DNA from: Verrucomicrobiales bacterium
GTDB lineage: Bacteria; Verrucomicrobiota; Verrucomicrobiia; Limisphaerales; CANJXF01
Direction of reading: 5' to 3'
Assembly (NCBI GenBank): GCA_947478865.1
Contig: CANJXF010000002.1
Location: 62,001 to 126,000 of the forward strand
DNA: 64,000 nt
Below, one piece after another: positions 1 to 8,507 of the stretch. The notes beneath the pieces were generated by a model. The model made no database searches. It worked only from the letters and a program-made list of their open reading frames with translations, and was not told where the DNA came from. Made by a program: the position numbers and the translations under genes. Position 1 is the first letter of the stretch. The number at the start of each line of letters is the position of its first letter.

Positions 1-3000
1 GTAGCGTCCAGGCGAATTGGTTTTTGAAACGTCCGCTTGCAGAGCCAGCATCTCCGCCAGCCAACTCCCCTCGCTCACCTGGCCGCTGATTTGCCCTGGT
101 CTGGCCGTCAAATCCAATTTTAAGGTACCTGACAGATTGGTTTTCCCGATTCGCAACGCCAGCGGCGCGTTGCCGGCTGCGTCAAATTTTCCCCGCGCGC
201 TAATTTTTTTACCAGCCACCGTGAAACGGCCGCTGAAGGAACCACTCTTCGTCAGGCTCACTGTGAAAAACCCAGCCCTGGCCGGACGCACTGCAGACGC
301 TTCCCGAAAAAGTCCCGCATAGTTGCCGCGCGCTGGCGCAAATGGATTCGTCGCGAAATTCGCCTGCAACTGCGTGTTGCCTTGCAGAGTCAATTTCATT
401 GTTGAATCAGGCGAAGAAAGGTCTCCCGTCCAGCCGGAGAAGATTTGACCCGTACCGGGCTTGGCGGTGAATTTGTAGCTGCGGCCGACGGTTAAATTCT
501 TTCCATTTAAATTGGGCGATACCGTTCCATTTCCATTTATTTCAACCGTGAGTGACGCAGTGCTTGAATCGCCTCCACCTGCTCCGCTGTCTGAAGGATT
601 TTGAATTCTCACCGCGCTAAAATCAGTGGCTCCGGGCTGGCCACGGACGTTGTCGCGAAATGGAATATTGCGGTAGGGCGGTTCGCATTGGCCGTCGTAA
701 TAAAAGTTGTCGGTAAAGACAGCATCGTCGGCATCCGCGTTGTGCGCGGTATCGGCAAACGGTTGAATCGTCATCGGGCTGCCGTTTAGTTTCAGCCTTA
801 GGGAAATCCCACGGTAATCCGCGTAGCGAACCATCGCGGAGAGTTCGCGATGAAAATTGCACGGGCCTAAGCCGATTTCGCCCCACGACGCGGGAAAGCC
901 ATCCCAAGTGGCGCTAACCAGCAATTCACTTTTGGTCGCGCCCAGCGGCAGCAGCAGACAGGCTTCCTCACTGTCGACACTTCCACGCACTTGCGCGTGA
1001 AGCTTTATCGCCGCCGTCGTTTCCGTTCGATTCGCCGCCCAGGACGGAACGACGACTGCCCCTTGTCGCAGATAAAATCCATTGCCGAGATCGAGAAGTG
1101 CCGCGGGCTGGTTGTTAAACTGAAACGTCTTCTCGTAGCGAGTGTACATTCTTGGGTAAGCGGGATCCCAGCCTCTCCAATCCACGGCTAGTTCTTCGAT
1201 GGGCGCCTGCTCCTGAGGATTTCGAAATAGCACCGCAAAACTGATTCTGCCGCCGACCTGCACCCGGGTTTTATCGACGATGATCATGACAATTTCGGTG
1301 TTCTGTTTTCCGGACGTCGGCGGTGGCGCGGAGTCCACTGAAAACCCGCTCATGGTGGCGTCGCCGCTCAAGCTCGTTTTCACATACGAACCAGCCGGTT
1401 GGAAACCCATGGGAAACTCCCAGGTCATCTCCTGCACGATGGATTTGAACCCATCAACGGATGCTCCCATGTTGCCCTGAAATGTTTCGCTGAGGTTGTG
1501 GCAAAATGCGTAGGCGGGTTCGTGCCTCATGATGTCCTGCCGAAATTCTCGTCCGGAGGAATCTTTTGCCACCAATTCCGCATCAAGCGGAACGTAGGCG
1601 CGGAATAATCCTTTGGCATCGGTTTGAATTGTCCACTCGGTTTTACCGTAGCGCACGCACGACACTGACGCACTCAGGTTGTTGCCGGTGACCGAGTCGT
1701 AAACTCGTCCGTTGATCAACGATTTGTAAACGTCCGGCTGGCGGGAGCGCGGCGTTGGGTCGAAATAAATCGGACTGGAATAACCCGCCATCCATTGGTT
1801 CTGGTTTCCGAGCACGCGCACCATGTAGTAGCTGTTCTGAGAGGACTCGTTGATCGTGTAGGTTAGATCCGCCGTGGGCGCATTTGGATTCCACGTCTGC
1901 ACAATTTCTCCGTTACGAAACAAGTCGATCTGGCTAACTTTGCAAACGTCGCTGCCGTCAAAAGTTGTCTCCGCCAACGTCCAAGGATTGAAGGTGTGAC
2001 TGGCCTGAATGCGGACCGTTCGCGCCGAACCATTCGGCGCCAGAGTGTCGCCGGGTTCCGCACCATCGATCGTAAAAAGCACCAGCGGTCCGGTGGTGCT
2101 CATCACACGACCTTTGCGCATCGCGGTCGCGATTGAAGCGCGGGTCAATGAACTTCCTTCCAACTGATAATAACTCATCCAACAGCCCGGAGATTTAATC
2201 CCGTTATACACGCGATCCATCGTCACATCGGAGTCAGCCAGCAAGGGAATTCTGTAACCGAGCGAGAGCAATTTAAAATAAGGATCCAGCAGACCGACAG
2301 CATGACCTTGATCGGAAACGCCGCTCCATCCGTCGATGTTCCCGAGCAACGCATCCAGTGGAAATGATTTCAAATAGTTGTTATCGGGATAGACAAACCA
2401 TTGCCGCCGGCCAGTATTTGGATCATCAAAAAATCGTCCGGGAAAAAGTCGTTGCGAATGAACCGGATACGAAACGCCGCCCTGATCATGCACGGTTTTG
2501 ATTCCCCAGTGGTAGGGCATCGCGCTGCGCACCGCCCAAGGATCATTCAAAATGGCAATGTGATGACCCCAGCCGTTCTTCGGCTCTTCAGCGCCGAGCC
2601 ACAGTTTGCATTCAGAATTATCATACGGCTTCCAGGCATCGAACATCTGCTGCCGCGTCAAAGTCGTCGCGCCGTAATGTTCTTCGGCAAATGACGCGAA
2701 ATTCATCCCACCCGCCGCCAACAATGCGAAAGCTTGCTCCGGCGTGCGGCTGATCTGTTTTTCGCCGTGGTTGTAGTGCACATGGCCATCGCCTCCCCTC
2801 CAACCCTTGCGATACAAGTCAAAGACCGGCTGCAGCACCACGTTGACGGTGTAGGTCTGCCCCGGAACATCAAGTGTCTTTGTAATCGTCTGCGGAAAAT
2901 AATCGGGTCCCTTGCCCACGGTAATCGTCGTTTCGCCTGTAGGAATTTCGACAATCGTGCTCGGCGCAATCGCTTTCCCGCGCATTTCTCCCGGAAAAGA

Positions 3001-3213
3001 GGAGCTGTCCCATTCCCCCGAAACGTAGGAACCGTCCGACTTGCGGATGATGGCTCTCACGCAAACCGGCCCTGAAACTCCCGGCTGCGTAGCGTTGATT
3101 TTGAGATTGGCGTTGGCAGCGTATGAATCGGGCGCAATCCAATGCGACAACCCCGCCAAAACAGCACAAGGCCATCCAGACACCCTCCATTTTTTCCCAA
3201 CGAGCGCTCGCAT
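1..3213 (-). CDS. Secreted CehA/McbA-like PHP-type metallohydrolase-like protein with an InlB-like repeat (3' end outside window)
   Basis: One uninterrupted frame reads from an ATG at 3213 to the window edge, giving 1071 codons with no stop; an in-frame TAG lies about 36 bases upstream. The N-terminus (MRALVGKKWR, then a hydrophobic stretch to about residue 32, PDSYA/ANA) looks like a signal peptide, so the product is probably exported. A beta-rich domain comes first. GDGHVHYN (residues 141-148), SFAEEHYG and GAEEPKNGWGHH then match the metal-site layout of the CehA/McbA branch of PHP-fold hydrolases, followed by the family's RKGRVMSTTGPLV segment. Residues about 885-960 (NGNGTVSPN to GWTGDLSSPD) resemble the divergent InlB B-repeat. 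A further GNYAGLF domain reaches the edge. Substrate is unknown. The second metal motif is EEH where the family usually has a TDH-type motif, so catalysis is uncertain. Confidence 0.8.
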   Translation of the reverse strand, partial: MRALVGKKWRVSGWPCAVLAGLSHWIAPDSYAANANLKINATQPGVSGPVCVRAIIRKSDGSYVSGEWDSSSFPGEMRGKAIAPSTIVEIPTGETTITVGKGPDYFPQTITKTLDVPGQTYTVNVVLQPVFDLYRKGWRGGDGHVHYNHGEKQISRTPEQAFALLAAGGMNFASFAEEHYGATTLTRQQMFDAWKPYDNSECKLWLGAEEPKNGWGHHIAILNDPWAVRSAMPYHWGIKTVHDQGGVSYPVHSQRLFPGRFFDDPNTGRRQWFVYPDNNYLKSFPLDALLGNIDGWSGVSDQGHAVGLLDPYFKLLSLGYRIPLLADSDVTMDRVYNGIKSPGCWMSYYQLEGSSLTRASIATAMRKGRVMSTTGPLVLFTIDGAEPGDTLAPNGSARTVRIQASHTFNPWTLAETTFDGSDVCKVSQIDLFRNGEIVQTWNPNAPTADLTYTINESSQNSYYMVRVLGNQNQWMAGYSSPIYFDPTPRSRQPDVYKSLINGRVYDSVTGNNLSASVSCVRYGKTEWTIQTDAKGLFRAYVPLDAELVAKDSSGREFRQDIMRHEPAYAFCHNLSETFQGNMGASVDGFKSIVQEMTWEFPMGFQPAGSYVKTSLSGDATMSGFSVDSAPPPTSGKQNTEIVMIIVDKTRVQVGGRISFAVLFRNPQEQAPIEELAVDWRGWDPAYPRMYTRYEKTFQFNNQPAALLDLGNGFYLRQGAVVVPSWAANRTETTAAIKLHAQVRGSVDSEEACLLLPLGATKSELLVSATWDGFPASWGEIGLGPCNFHRELSAMVRYADYRGISLRLKLNGSPMTIQPFADTAHNADADDAVFTDNFYYDGQCEPPYRNIPFRDNVRGQPGATDFSAVRIQNPSDSGAGGGDSSTASLTVEINGNGTVSPNLNGKNLTVGRSYKFTAKPGTGQIFSGWTGDLSSPDSTMKLTLQGNTQLQANFATNPFAPARGNYAGLFREASAVRPARAGFFTVSLTKSGSFSGRFTVAGKKISARGKFDAAGNAPLALRIGKTNLSGTLKLDLTARPGQISGQVSEGSWLAEMLALQADVSKTNSPGRY

Positions 3214-3367
3214 TTGGTTCAACCATGAACGATTTTGAAGACGCTGAAACTATGTGCAGCAATGGGATTCGAACAATCAGGTTGATAGCTATTTCATCCG
3301 AGAGGGAATGTCTGAGCGAGTGCTGGTGGACCGAGCACAACGAATCGATCGGGCAAAAATTTGAAGC

Positions 3368-3400
3368 AAAAAAAAGAAACCGGAAGGTCATTCCGGTTTC
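3368..3400 (-). terminator. Rho-independent terminator of korAB
   Basis: A perfect 10-bp stem (GAAACCGGAA with TTCCGGTTTC, loop GGTCA) is followed on the minus strand by eight T residues. It lies about 70 bases beyond the korB stop, so it should end the korA-korB transcript before the next minus-strand gene. Confidence 0.85.
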
Positions 3401-3471
3401 TCATTTTAGGATGATCAACGCCGCACGAAGCGAACATTGTTGCGGTAGTTCAAAGAACGGGCCGCAGCGGA

Positions 3472-4413
3472 CTATTTGAGCCGCTCAAAACTTTTCTGCA
3501 GGATTTGCCAATCCTTCAACCCTTTGACTTTTTCCTGCAAGGTCGCGTTGATTTTCGCCTCATTCGCGTTCTTGGTGGCGCGATTGACTTTGTAAAAAAT
3601 ACCGAAGTGACCAGGGAACGGATCGCTCGCCAGTTTGTAGGCCGCAACTTCGTCGGTCACATCGTGGTCGGCTGGAACCTGGTTGAACACCCCGCCTTTG
3701 CGCGGATTGGCTGCGTCGAAAGCGCCTTCGTAAAACTCCACGCATTCGCTCAAACATTCAATCACGCTGAATCCATCATGATCCATCGCCGCTTCCATCA
3801 TTTGTAACAGGTGATTCGGATTGGTCGCCGTCGTGCGAGCCACGAATGTCGCCCCAGCGGAAATCAATTGCTTCATCGGGTTGATCGGTTGATCAACTGC
3901 TCCCCAGATATCGGTTTTGCTTTTGAAACCGATCGGCGAAGTCGGGGAGGTTTGTTTCTTGGTCAGGCCGTAAACAAAGTTGTCCATGATGACGTAGGTC
4001 ATCTTGATGTTTTTGCGCGCGGTGTGGTTGACGTGATTTCCACCGATGGAAAAAGCGTCGCCGTCGCCACCGAAAACGAATACGTGCAGGTCCGGACGCG
4101 AAAGCGAAATGCCGCTGGCGAAGGGCAATGCGCGGCCGTGAATGTAATGGACGCCATGCGCTTGAACAAAATACGGAAAGCGGCTCGAGCAACCGATGCC
4201 GGCAACCGTCGTAATTTTTTCATGCACCATTTTGCGCTTTTCAATCAGCTTGAAATAGAGAGCCAGGACCGAGAAATCGCCGCAACCCGGGCACCATGTC
4301 GGATGGTCCGCCGCGATTTCCTTTTTGGTCAGACCTTTGCGTTCGGATTCGGGCAGGGTTGCGACGGCGAGATTGCCGCCGCGGGCAGGAATTTCTGTTA
4401 ATGAATTACTCAT
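3472..4413 (-). CDS. korB: 2-oxoglutarate:ferredoxin oxidoreductase, beta (TPP-binding) subunit
   Basis: The 313-aa product is the thiamine-diphosphate subunit of a 2-oxoacid:ferredoxin oxidoreductase, which decarboxylates 2-oxoglutarate to succinyl-CoA (reversibly) and reduces ferredoxin in the cytoplasm. WCPGCGDFSVLA near residue 41 and GIGCSSRFP near residue 73 supply the cysteines expected for the [4Fe-4S] cluster. FGGDGDAFSIGGNHVNHT followed by MDNFVYGLTKKQTSPTS is the Mg-TPP region characteristic of KorB. The length is normal for the family. It follows korA by 29 bases, and the pair is bounded by a promoter and a terminator. Substrate choice (2-oxoglutarate rather than pyruvate) is inferred from the two-subunit gamma-alpha plus beta layout; a related 2-oxoacid is possible. 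Confidence 0.92.
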   Translation of the reverse strand: MSNSLTEIPARGGNLAVATLPESERKGLTKKEIAADHPTWCPGCGDFSVLALYFKLIEKRKMVHEKITTVAGIGCSSRFPYFVQAHGVHYIHGRALPFASGISLSRPDLHVFVFGGDGDAFSIGGNHVNHTARKNIKMTYVIMDNFVYGLTKKQTSPTSPIGFKSKTDIWGAVDQPINPMKQLISAGATFVARTTATNPNHLLQMMEAAMDHDGFSVIECLSECVEFYEGAFDAANPRKGGVFNQVPADHDVTDEVAAYKLASDPFPGHFGIFYKVNRATKNANEAKINATLQEKVKGLKDWQILQKSFERLK

Positions 4414-4442
4414 AAAATTTTTCAGTTTTATCTTTTTAAGAA

Positions 4443-6266
4443 TTAAAGTTTCCGAACCCCAGCTGCCACCGTCGATTTTGCACGCTCAAGAATTTCACGC
4501 ACGCGGAATGTCAGCCCGTCTGTTTTTGTAATTCCGCGAATTTTTGGATCACAATACCGGGCGCGAAGCAATGCGCCGAGCTGGCCGTAGCCGTACAAAC
4601 CTTCGTCGTTCATCTCAACGACGAACACGTGATTGAATCCAGCGAAAATATTTTCCAATCCCGGCGGCAATGGATTGATGTGCTTGATGTGAACGGACGA
4701 AACACTGTCGCCAGCAGCGCGCGCGCGATCGACGGCTTCGCGAATGGGACCTTGCGTGGAACCCCAGCCCACCAAAAGGACGTTGCCTTCCGCGGGACCG
4801 TATACCGTTGGAACCGGTAGGCTTTCTCCAAGCGCCTGAAGTTTTTTGCGTCGCTTAGCGACCATCTGCATGTGCAATTTCGGGGATCCGGTTGGATGGC
4901 CGAGTTCGTCGTGTTCCAAGCCAGTGGCGATTGGATATTTTCCACTTTGAATACGGGTTCCGGGCGCGACGTGTTGAGTGATTCCGTCTGCGGCAGACAA
5001 ACTGTAAGGTTTATGATCCGCAACCGGGCTTAAATCCGGTGTGATATCCTGGCAAATTTTTTCCAAGTCGGGCTCTTCAAAGGCTTCGATGCGGGTCGAG
5101 ATAGCCTGATCGCTCAAGATAACCACGGGAACACTGTACTTGCGGGCAATGTTGACGGCCTCGATCGCCATGTAGAAACAATCTTCGACGTTCGTTGGCG
5201 CGATCACCACACGCGGCGAGTCACCGTGTCCGCCGTTCACCGCGATGTTCAAGTCGGATTGCTCCACGTTCGTCGGCATGCCCGTGGAGGGTCCACCGCG
5301 TTGAATATCACAAATCACCAGCGGCATTTCCGCCATGACACCCCAGCCGATGGCTTCGGTCTTGAGCGAAATTCCAGGACCGCTGGATCCAGTTACCGCC
5401 ACTCGGCCAGCGTAACTTCCACCGAGCGCCATCGACACAGCGGCGATTTCATCTTCGGTTTGGATAAAACTTCCGCCGTATTTTGGCAGTTCCCGGCGGA
5501 GCAACTCCATCACGTCGGACCACGGGGTGATTGGATAGCCCGCGCCGAAACGCACGCCAGCCGCGATCAGACCGTAGGAGAGCGCTTCATTTCCATTCAT
5601 GACCACTTGATGGCCTTTTTTCTTTTGCGCATCCATGAACTGGAATGTTTCGATGAGGTTACCCATCGAGTAACTGTATCCAGCGTGGAAGGCCGCCAAC
5701 GCGTTCTTCAAAATACTTTCGTCTTTGCCGGTGAAACGTTCCGCAACAAGCTTCTCAAGTTTTGCGACGTTCAAATCGAACATTTTCGCGATGAGCCCGA
5801 GCGAATAAATATTTTTGCCCTTATCCTTCGCGGTTCCACCAATCGCCTCAACCGTGAGCCCGGAGATCGCCACGCCAACGTGATGATAATCCTTGGTCCA
5901 TTCTGGATTCGGTTCGACATGGCCGGAATCGTAAAGGACGATCCCGCCTTTTTTCAGCGAATCGATGTGGCCTTCGTAAGAATGCTGGTAAAAGGCGAGA
6001 AGCACATCGGCCTCGTCACCAGAGCTAAGCACCTCGCCGGAACCGATGCGTACTTGGAAAATGGACGGGCCGCCCGAGATGGTCGAAGGGATGGTCATGA
6101 AGGTCATGACTTCCTGCTCACTGCGTCCAGCGAGGCGTGCCAGAAAACCGCCGATGGCTTGGATGCCGTCTTGCGAATTTCCCGCGATGCGGATGATGGC
6201 TTCGGATATTTTTGAAATTTTCGGAGCGCCTCCGGAAGTTGGGGCGGTCACAGTTGATTCACTCAT
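4443..6266 (-). CDS. korA: 2-oxoglutarate:ferredoxin oxidoreductase, fused gamma-alpha subunit
   Basis: The 607-aa product joins the gamma and alpha parts of the enzyme. Residues about 25-200 (GGFLARLAGRSEQEV, VLLAFYQHSYEGHI, GIVLYDSGHVEPN) form the gamma domain. Residues about 225-420 form the pyrimidine-binding alpha domain, with AGYPITPWSDVMELL, QTEDEIAAVSMALGGSYAG, TGSSGPGISLKTEAIGWGVM and QRGGPSTGMPT. The C-terminal third is the transketolase-C-like domain. Such fusions are usual in the KorAB class. The start MSESTV sits just after the upstream spacer, and a plausible sigma-70 promoter lies 89-117 bases upstream. Together with korB it forms a two-gene operon linking the TCA cycle to ferredoxin. 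Confidence 0.92.
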   Translation of the reverse strand: MSESTVTAPTSGGAPKISKISEAIIRIAGNSQDGIQAIGGFLARLAGRSEQEVMTFMTIPSTISGGPSIFQVRIGSGEVLSSGDEADVLLAFYQHSYEGHIDSLKKGGIVLYDSGHVEPNPEWTKDYHHVGVAISGLTVEAIGGTAKDKGKNIYSLGLIAKMFDLNVAKLEKLVAERFTGKDESILKNALAAFHAGYSYSMGNLIETFQFMDAQKKKGHQVVMNGNEALSYGLIAAGVRFGAGYPITPWSDVMELLRRELPKYGGSFIQTEDEIAAVSMALGGSYAGRVAVTGSSGPGISLKTEAIGWGVMAEMPLVICDIQRGGPSTGMPTNVEQSDLNIAVNGGHGDSPRVVIAPTNVEDCFYMAIEAVNIARKYSVPVVILSDQAISTRIEAFEEPDLEKICQDITPDLSPVADHKPYSLSAADGITQHVAPGTRIQSGKYPIATGLEHDELGHPTGSPKLHMQMVAKRRKKLQALGESLPVPTVYGPAEGNVLLVGWGSTQGPIREAVDRARAAGDSVSSVHIKHINPLPPGLENIFAGFNHVFVVEMNDEGLYGYGQLGALLRARYCDPKIRGITKTDGLTFRVREILERAKSTVAAGVRKL

Positions 6267-6354
6267 TTCGATCTAAATAATTTGTTCTGATGTATCGCGT
6301 TTCAATCGGAAGTTTCCGAATTTCTCTGCAACACATCGTTCATTGCAGCCGCTT

Positions 6355-6383
6355 AAGATAATTACTGGCGGAATTCGTGTCAA
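6355..6383 (-). promoter_or_regulatory. Candidate sigma-70 promoter for korAB
   Basis: On the minus strand TTGACA (6383-6378) is separated by exactly 17 bases from TATCTT (6360-6355), about 90 bases before the korA start. The -35 box is perfect and the -10 box matches four of six consensus positions. This is a sequence match only; no transcript evidence exists. Confidence 0.5.
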
Positions 6384-6457
6384 ATCTTTCCCATTGACGC
6401 AAGCCACTCTAAACTAAGTACTTACAACGCAAGAATAAACCCCCAGAGGAAGGACAG

Positions 6458-6577
6458 ATGAAAGAATTAGAAATTCTGATTTTCAGGGCAGCGAACATTA
6501 AATCTTATCGTGAAGGAATTCGCCGCCAAGTTCGCGGGTTACTCGTAGCGCAAGGCTTCAATTGGATCGAGGCTTGA
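6458..6577 (+). CDS. Possible 39-aa small protein, tail-to-tail with the MacB-like gene
   Basis: A short plus-strand frame (MKELEILIFRAANIKSYREG...) runs from an ATG at 6458 to a TGA at 6577. It is preceded by CCCAGAGGAAGGACAG, a strong Shine-Dalgarno match about 7 bases from the ATG. Its last 39 bases overlap the 3' end of the convergent permease gene. The peptide is basic and amphipathic and I recognise no family. The ribosome-binding site is better than for most genes here, which is the only reason to list it; it may be a chance frame. Confidence 0.25.
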   Translation: MKELEILIFRAANIKSYREGIRRQVRGLLVAQGFNWIEA

Positions 6578-7750
6578 GGCTTTTCGCGCCGGATAGAATC
6601 CAAAGAAAATTCCGACCGCCGCACTGAATACGAACGCGACGAGGATCGACGTGACCGAGGTGAGCGCAGGCCAATTCATTTTCGTCGCGAGCAATTTGGA
6701 AATTCCCACGCCCAATACAATTCCGATCACGCCGCCGATCACGCTCAGCGTCACAGCCTCGATTAAAAATTGCAGGAGGATGTCCTTGCCCTTCGCGCCG
6801 ACAGCCATGCGGATACCGATCTCCCGAGTGCGTTCCGTCACGCTGACCAGCATGATATTCATGATGCCGATCCCGCCGACCAATAGCGACACACAGGCAA
6901 TTCCGCCGAGCAAAGCCGTCATTGTGCGCGAGGTGGCCGTGGCCGCTTCAGCGAGTTCCAATTGACTGCGCACCGTGAAATCGGGTTCACGTCCACTGCG
7001 TCGTTGCTGGAGCAAAGTCGCGATCTCGGTCTGGATTCGCGCCATTTCTTTCGGGGCTGATGCCTGAATCAAAATGGCGCTCAAATATTGCCGACCTGTC
7101 ACTCGGCGCATCGCGCTGGTGTTTGGAATAATCACCGTATCGTCCTGGTCCGATCCAAAGAAACTAACGCCCTTTGAAGTAAGAACTCCGACAATTTTAA
7201 AGGGAATATTGCGAATGCGAATCGTCTCCCCCACCGGATCGTTGCCCGCGAACAGTTGGTCTGCCACGGTTTTCCCAATCACGGCAACTTTGGCCGCGCT
7301 GCGCACATCAGTTTCGGAAAACATGGCTCCTTCCGAGAGTCCCCAGGCCCGGATGCTCAGGTAATCCGGCGATTCGCCCTGGATCATGGTGTTCCAATTC
7401 AGGCCGTTGGCCATCACCTGCTGGCGATCTCGCACTTCACCGCTGACACCGACCACGCCCGGCACTTCCCGCGCGATAAGTTCGGCTTCATCCGGCGTCA
7501 AGGTGCTGGCGGAACCCCACCCACCACGCGCTCCGCCGGAACTCAAGCTGCCCGGAAAAACCGACAAAACATTTTGGCCGAGACTCGCGATTTGTCCTTC
7601 GACTTGCGACTTCGCGCCATTGCCGATACTCACCATCGCGATCACCGCGGTCACCCCAATAATCATTCCCAACATGGTTAAAAACGTGCGCAACTTATTT
7701 CGGCGCAAGGCCCGAAGTGCGATTCGAATGGTGGCCAGAAATCTCATCAT
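6539..7750 (-). CDS. MacB-like ABC transporter permease (FtsX/MacB_PCD type)
   Basis: The 403-aa protein is an inner-membrane permease of the MacB/LolCE mechanotransmission class. The order is the expected one: TM1 at residues about 20-45 (LRTFLTMLGMIIGVTAVIAMVSIG), a large periplasmic domain to about residue 275, then three TM segments (about 280-305, 330-360 and 365-390) and the C-terminal YPARKASSLDPIEALRYE signature. Its ATG overlaps the ATPase stop by four bases (ATGA), giving translational coupling. With the adjacent ATPase and adaptor it makes a MacA-MacB-like exporter split into separate permease and ATPase genes. The cargo (peptide, lipid-linked molecule or antibiotic) cannot be told from sequence. 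No outer-membrane TolC-type gene lies next to it. Confidence 0.9.
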   Translation of the reverse strand: MMRFLATIRIALRALRRNKLRTFLTMLGMIIGVTAVIAMVSIGNGAKSQVEGQIASLGQNVLSVFPGSLSSGGARGGWGSASTLTPDEAELIAREVPGVVGVSGEVRDRQQVMANGLNWNTMIQGESPDYLSIRAWGLSEGAMFSETDVRSAAKVAVIGKTVADQLFAGNDPVGETIRIRNIPFKIVGVLTSKGVSFFGSDQDDTVIIPNTSAMRRVTGRQYLSAILIQASAPKEMARIQTEIATLLQQRRSGREPDFTVRSQLELAEAATATSRTMTALLGGIACVSLLVGGIGIMNIMLVSVTERTREIGIRMAVGAKGKDILLQFLIEAVTLSVIGGVIGIVLGVGISKLLATKMNWPALTSVTSILVAFVFSAAVGIFFGFYPARKASSLDPIEALRYE

Positions 7751-8505
7751 GACAACTTTATCGCCTTCTGCGCCTCTCGCAATTCGCTCAATTCTTTCTC
7801 GGCATTGAGGCGGTCGGCCACCAGCTTGTCCGTGACAATCTGCCCATCGCGCATGATCACGTTGCGCTTGGTGTAGCTGGCGATGTCGAGTTCGTGCGTG
7901 ACCATCACGATGGTGATTCCCTGCGCATTCAATTTCTGAAAAATCCCCATCACTTCGATGCTGGTCTGCGTATCGAGATTGCCGGTTGGTTCATCAGCCA
8001 GGAGCAATCGCGGCTCATTGACCAGGGCGCGAGCGATGGCCACGCGCTGTTGTTGTCCGCCGGAAAGTTGATTAGGCTGATGATCAGCCCGGTCTTTCAA
8101 CCCGACCAATTCCAAAGCTTCCAACGCACGCCGTCGCTGTTCCTCCGCGGAAATGGTCTTGCTGCTGTAGAGCGTCGGCAACTCGATGTTTTCCAACGCG
8201 GAGGTGCGCGAAAGCAAATTAAAGCCTTGGAAAACAAACCCGATTTTCTCGTTGCGAATCTCCGCCAGTTCATCGCGGTCCAAATCCGAAACATCAATAT
8301 CGTCGAGCAAATAACGTCCGCTCGTGGGGCGATCCAGGCAGCCCAGGATATTCATCAAGGTTGATTTCCCGGAACCGCTCGCGCCCATGATGGCGACAAA
8401 CTCGCCTCTCTCGATTCGCAGCGAAATACCGCGGACCGCATGCACCTGAACGTCGCCCGTCTGGTAGGTTTTATGAACGCCGTCGATCTCGATAATTGCG
8501 TTCAT
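7747..8505 (-). CDS. MacB/LolD-family ABC transporter ATP-binding protein
   Basis: The 252-aa cytoplasmic ATPase has Walker [10 protein letters not shown] (residue about 41), the Q-loop in [10 protein letters not shown], signature LSGGQQQR (about 146), Walker [13 protein letters not shown] (about 166) and the switch histidine in VMVTHELD. The spacing and sequence place it in the LolD/MacB/FtsE branch. It has an extra charged C-terminal tail of about 20 residues ([18 protein letters not shown]), likely helical. It sits between the adaptor gene (2-base gap) and the permease gene (4-base overlap), so the three are almost certainly one operon and one complex. Confidence 0.93.
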   Translation of the reverse strand: MNAIIEIDGVHKTYQTGDVQVHAVRGISLRIERGEFVAIMGASGSGKSTLMNILGCLDRPTSGRYLLDDIDVSDLDRDELAEIRNEKIGFVFQGFNLLSRTSALENIELPTLYSSKTISAEEQRRRALEALELVGLKDRADHQPNQLSGGQQQRVAIARALVNEPRLLLADEPTGNLDTQTSIEVMGIFQKLNAQGITIVMVTHELDIASYTKRNVIMRDGQIVTDKLVADRLNAEKELSELREAQKAIKLS

Positions 8506-8507
8506 GC

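Noticed and set aside
1-3213. Several short plus- and minus-strand frames (for example 17-322, 601-789, 1643-1894, 2870-3391) that could suggest a degraded gene
   Set aside because: They are shadows of one intact long minus-strand frame that stays open to the window edge.
3255-3300. tRNA-like T-loop (GTTCGAATCC on the minus strand) upstream of the CehA-like gene
   Set aside because: The flanking bases do not pair as a T-stem and no acceptor or anticodon arm fits, so no tRNA or att site is claimed.
5226-6215. A 329-codon plus-strand frame opposite korA
   Set aside because: Antisense shadow of a well-conserved gene, no family match and no ribosome-binding site.
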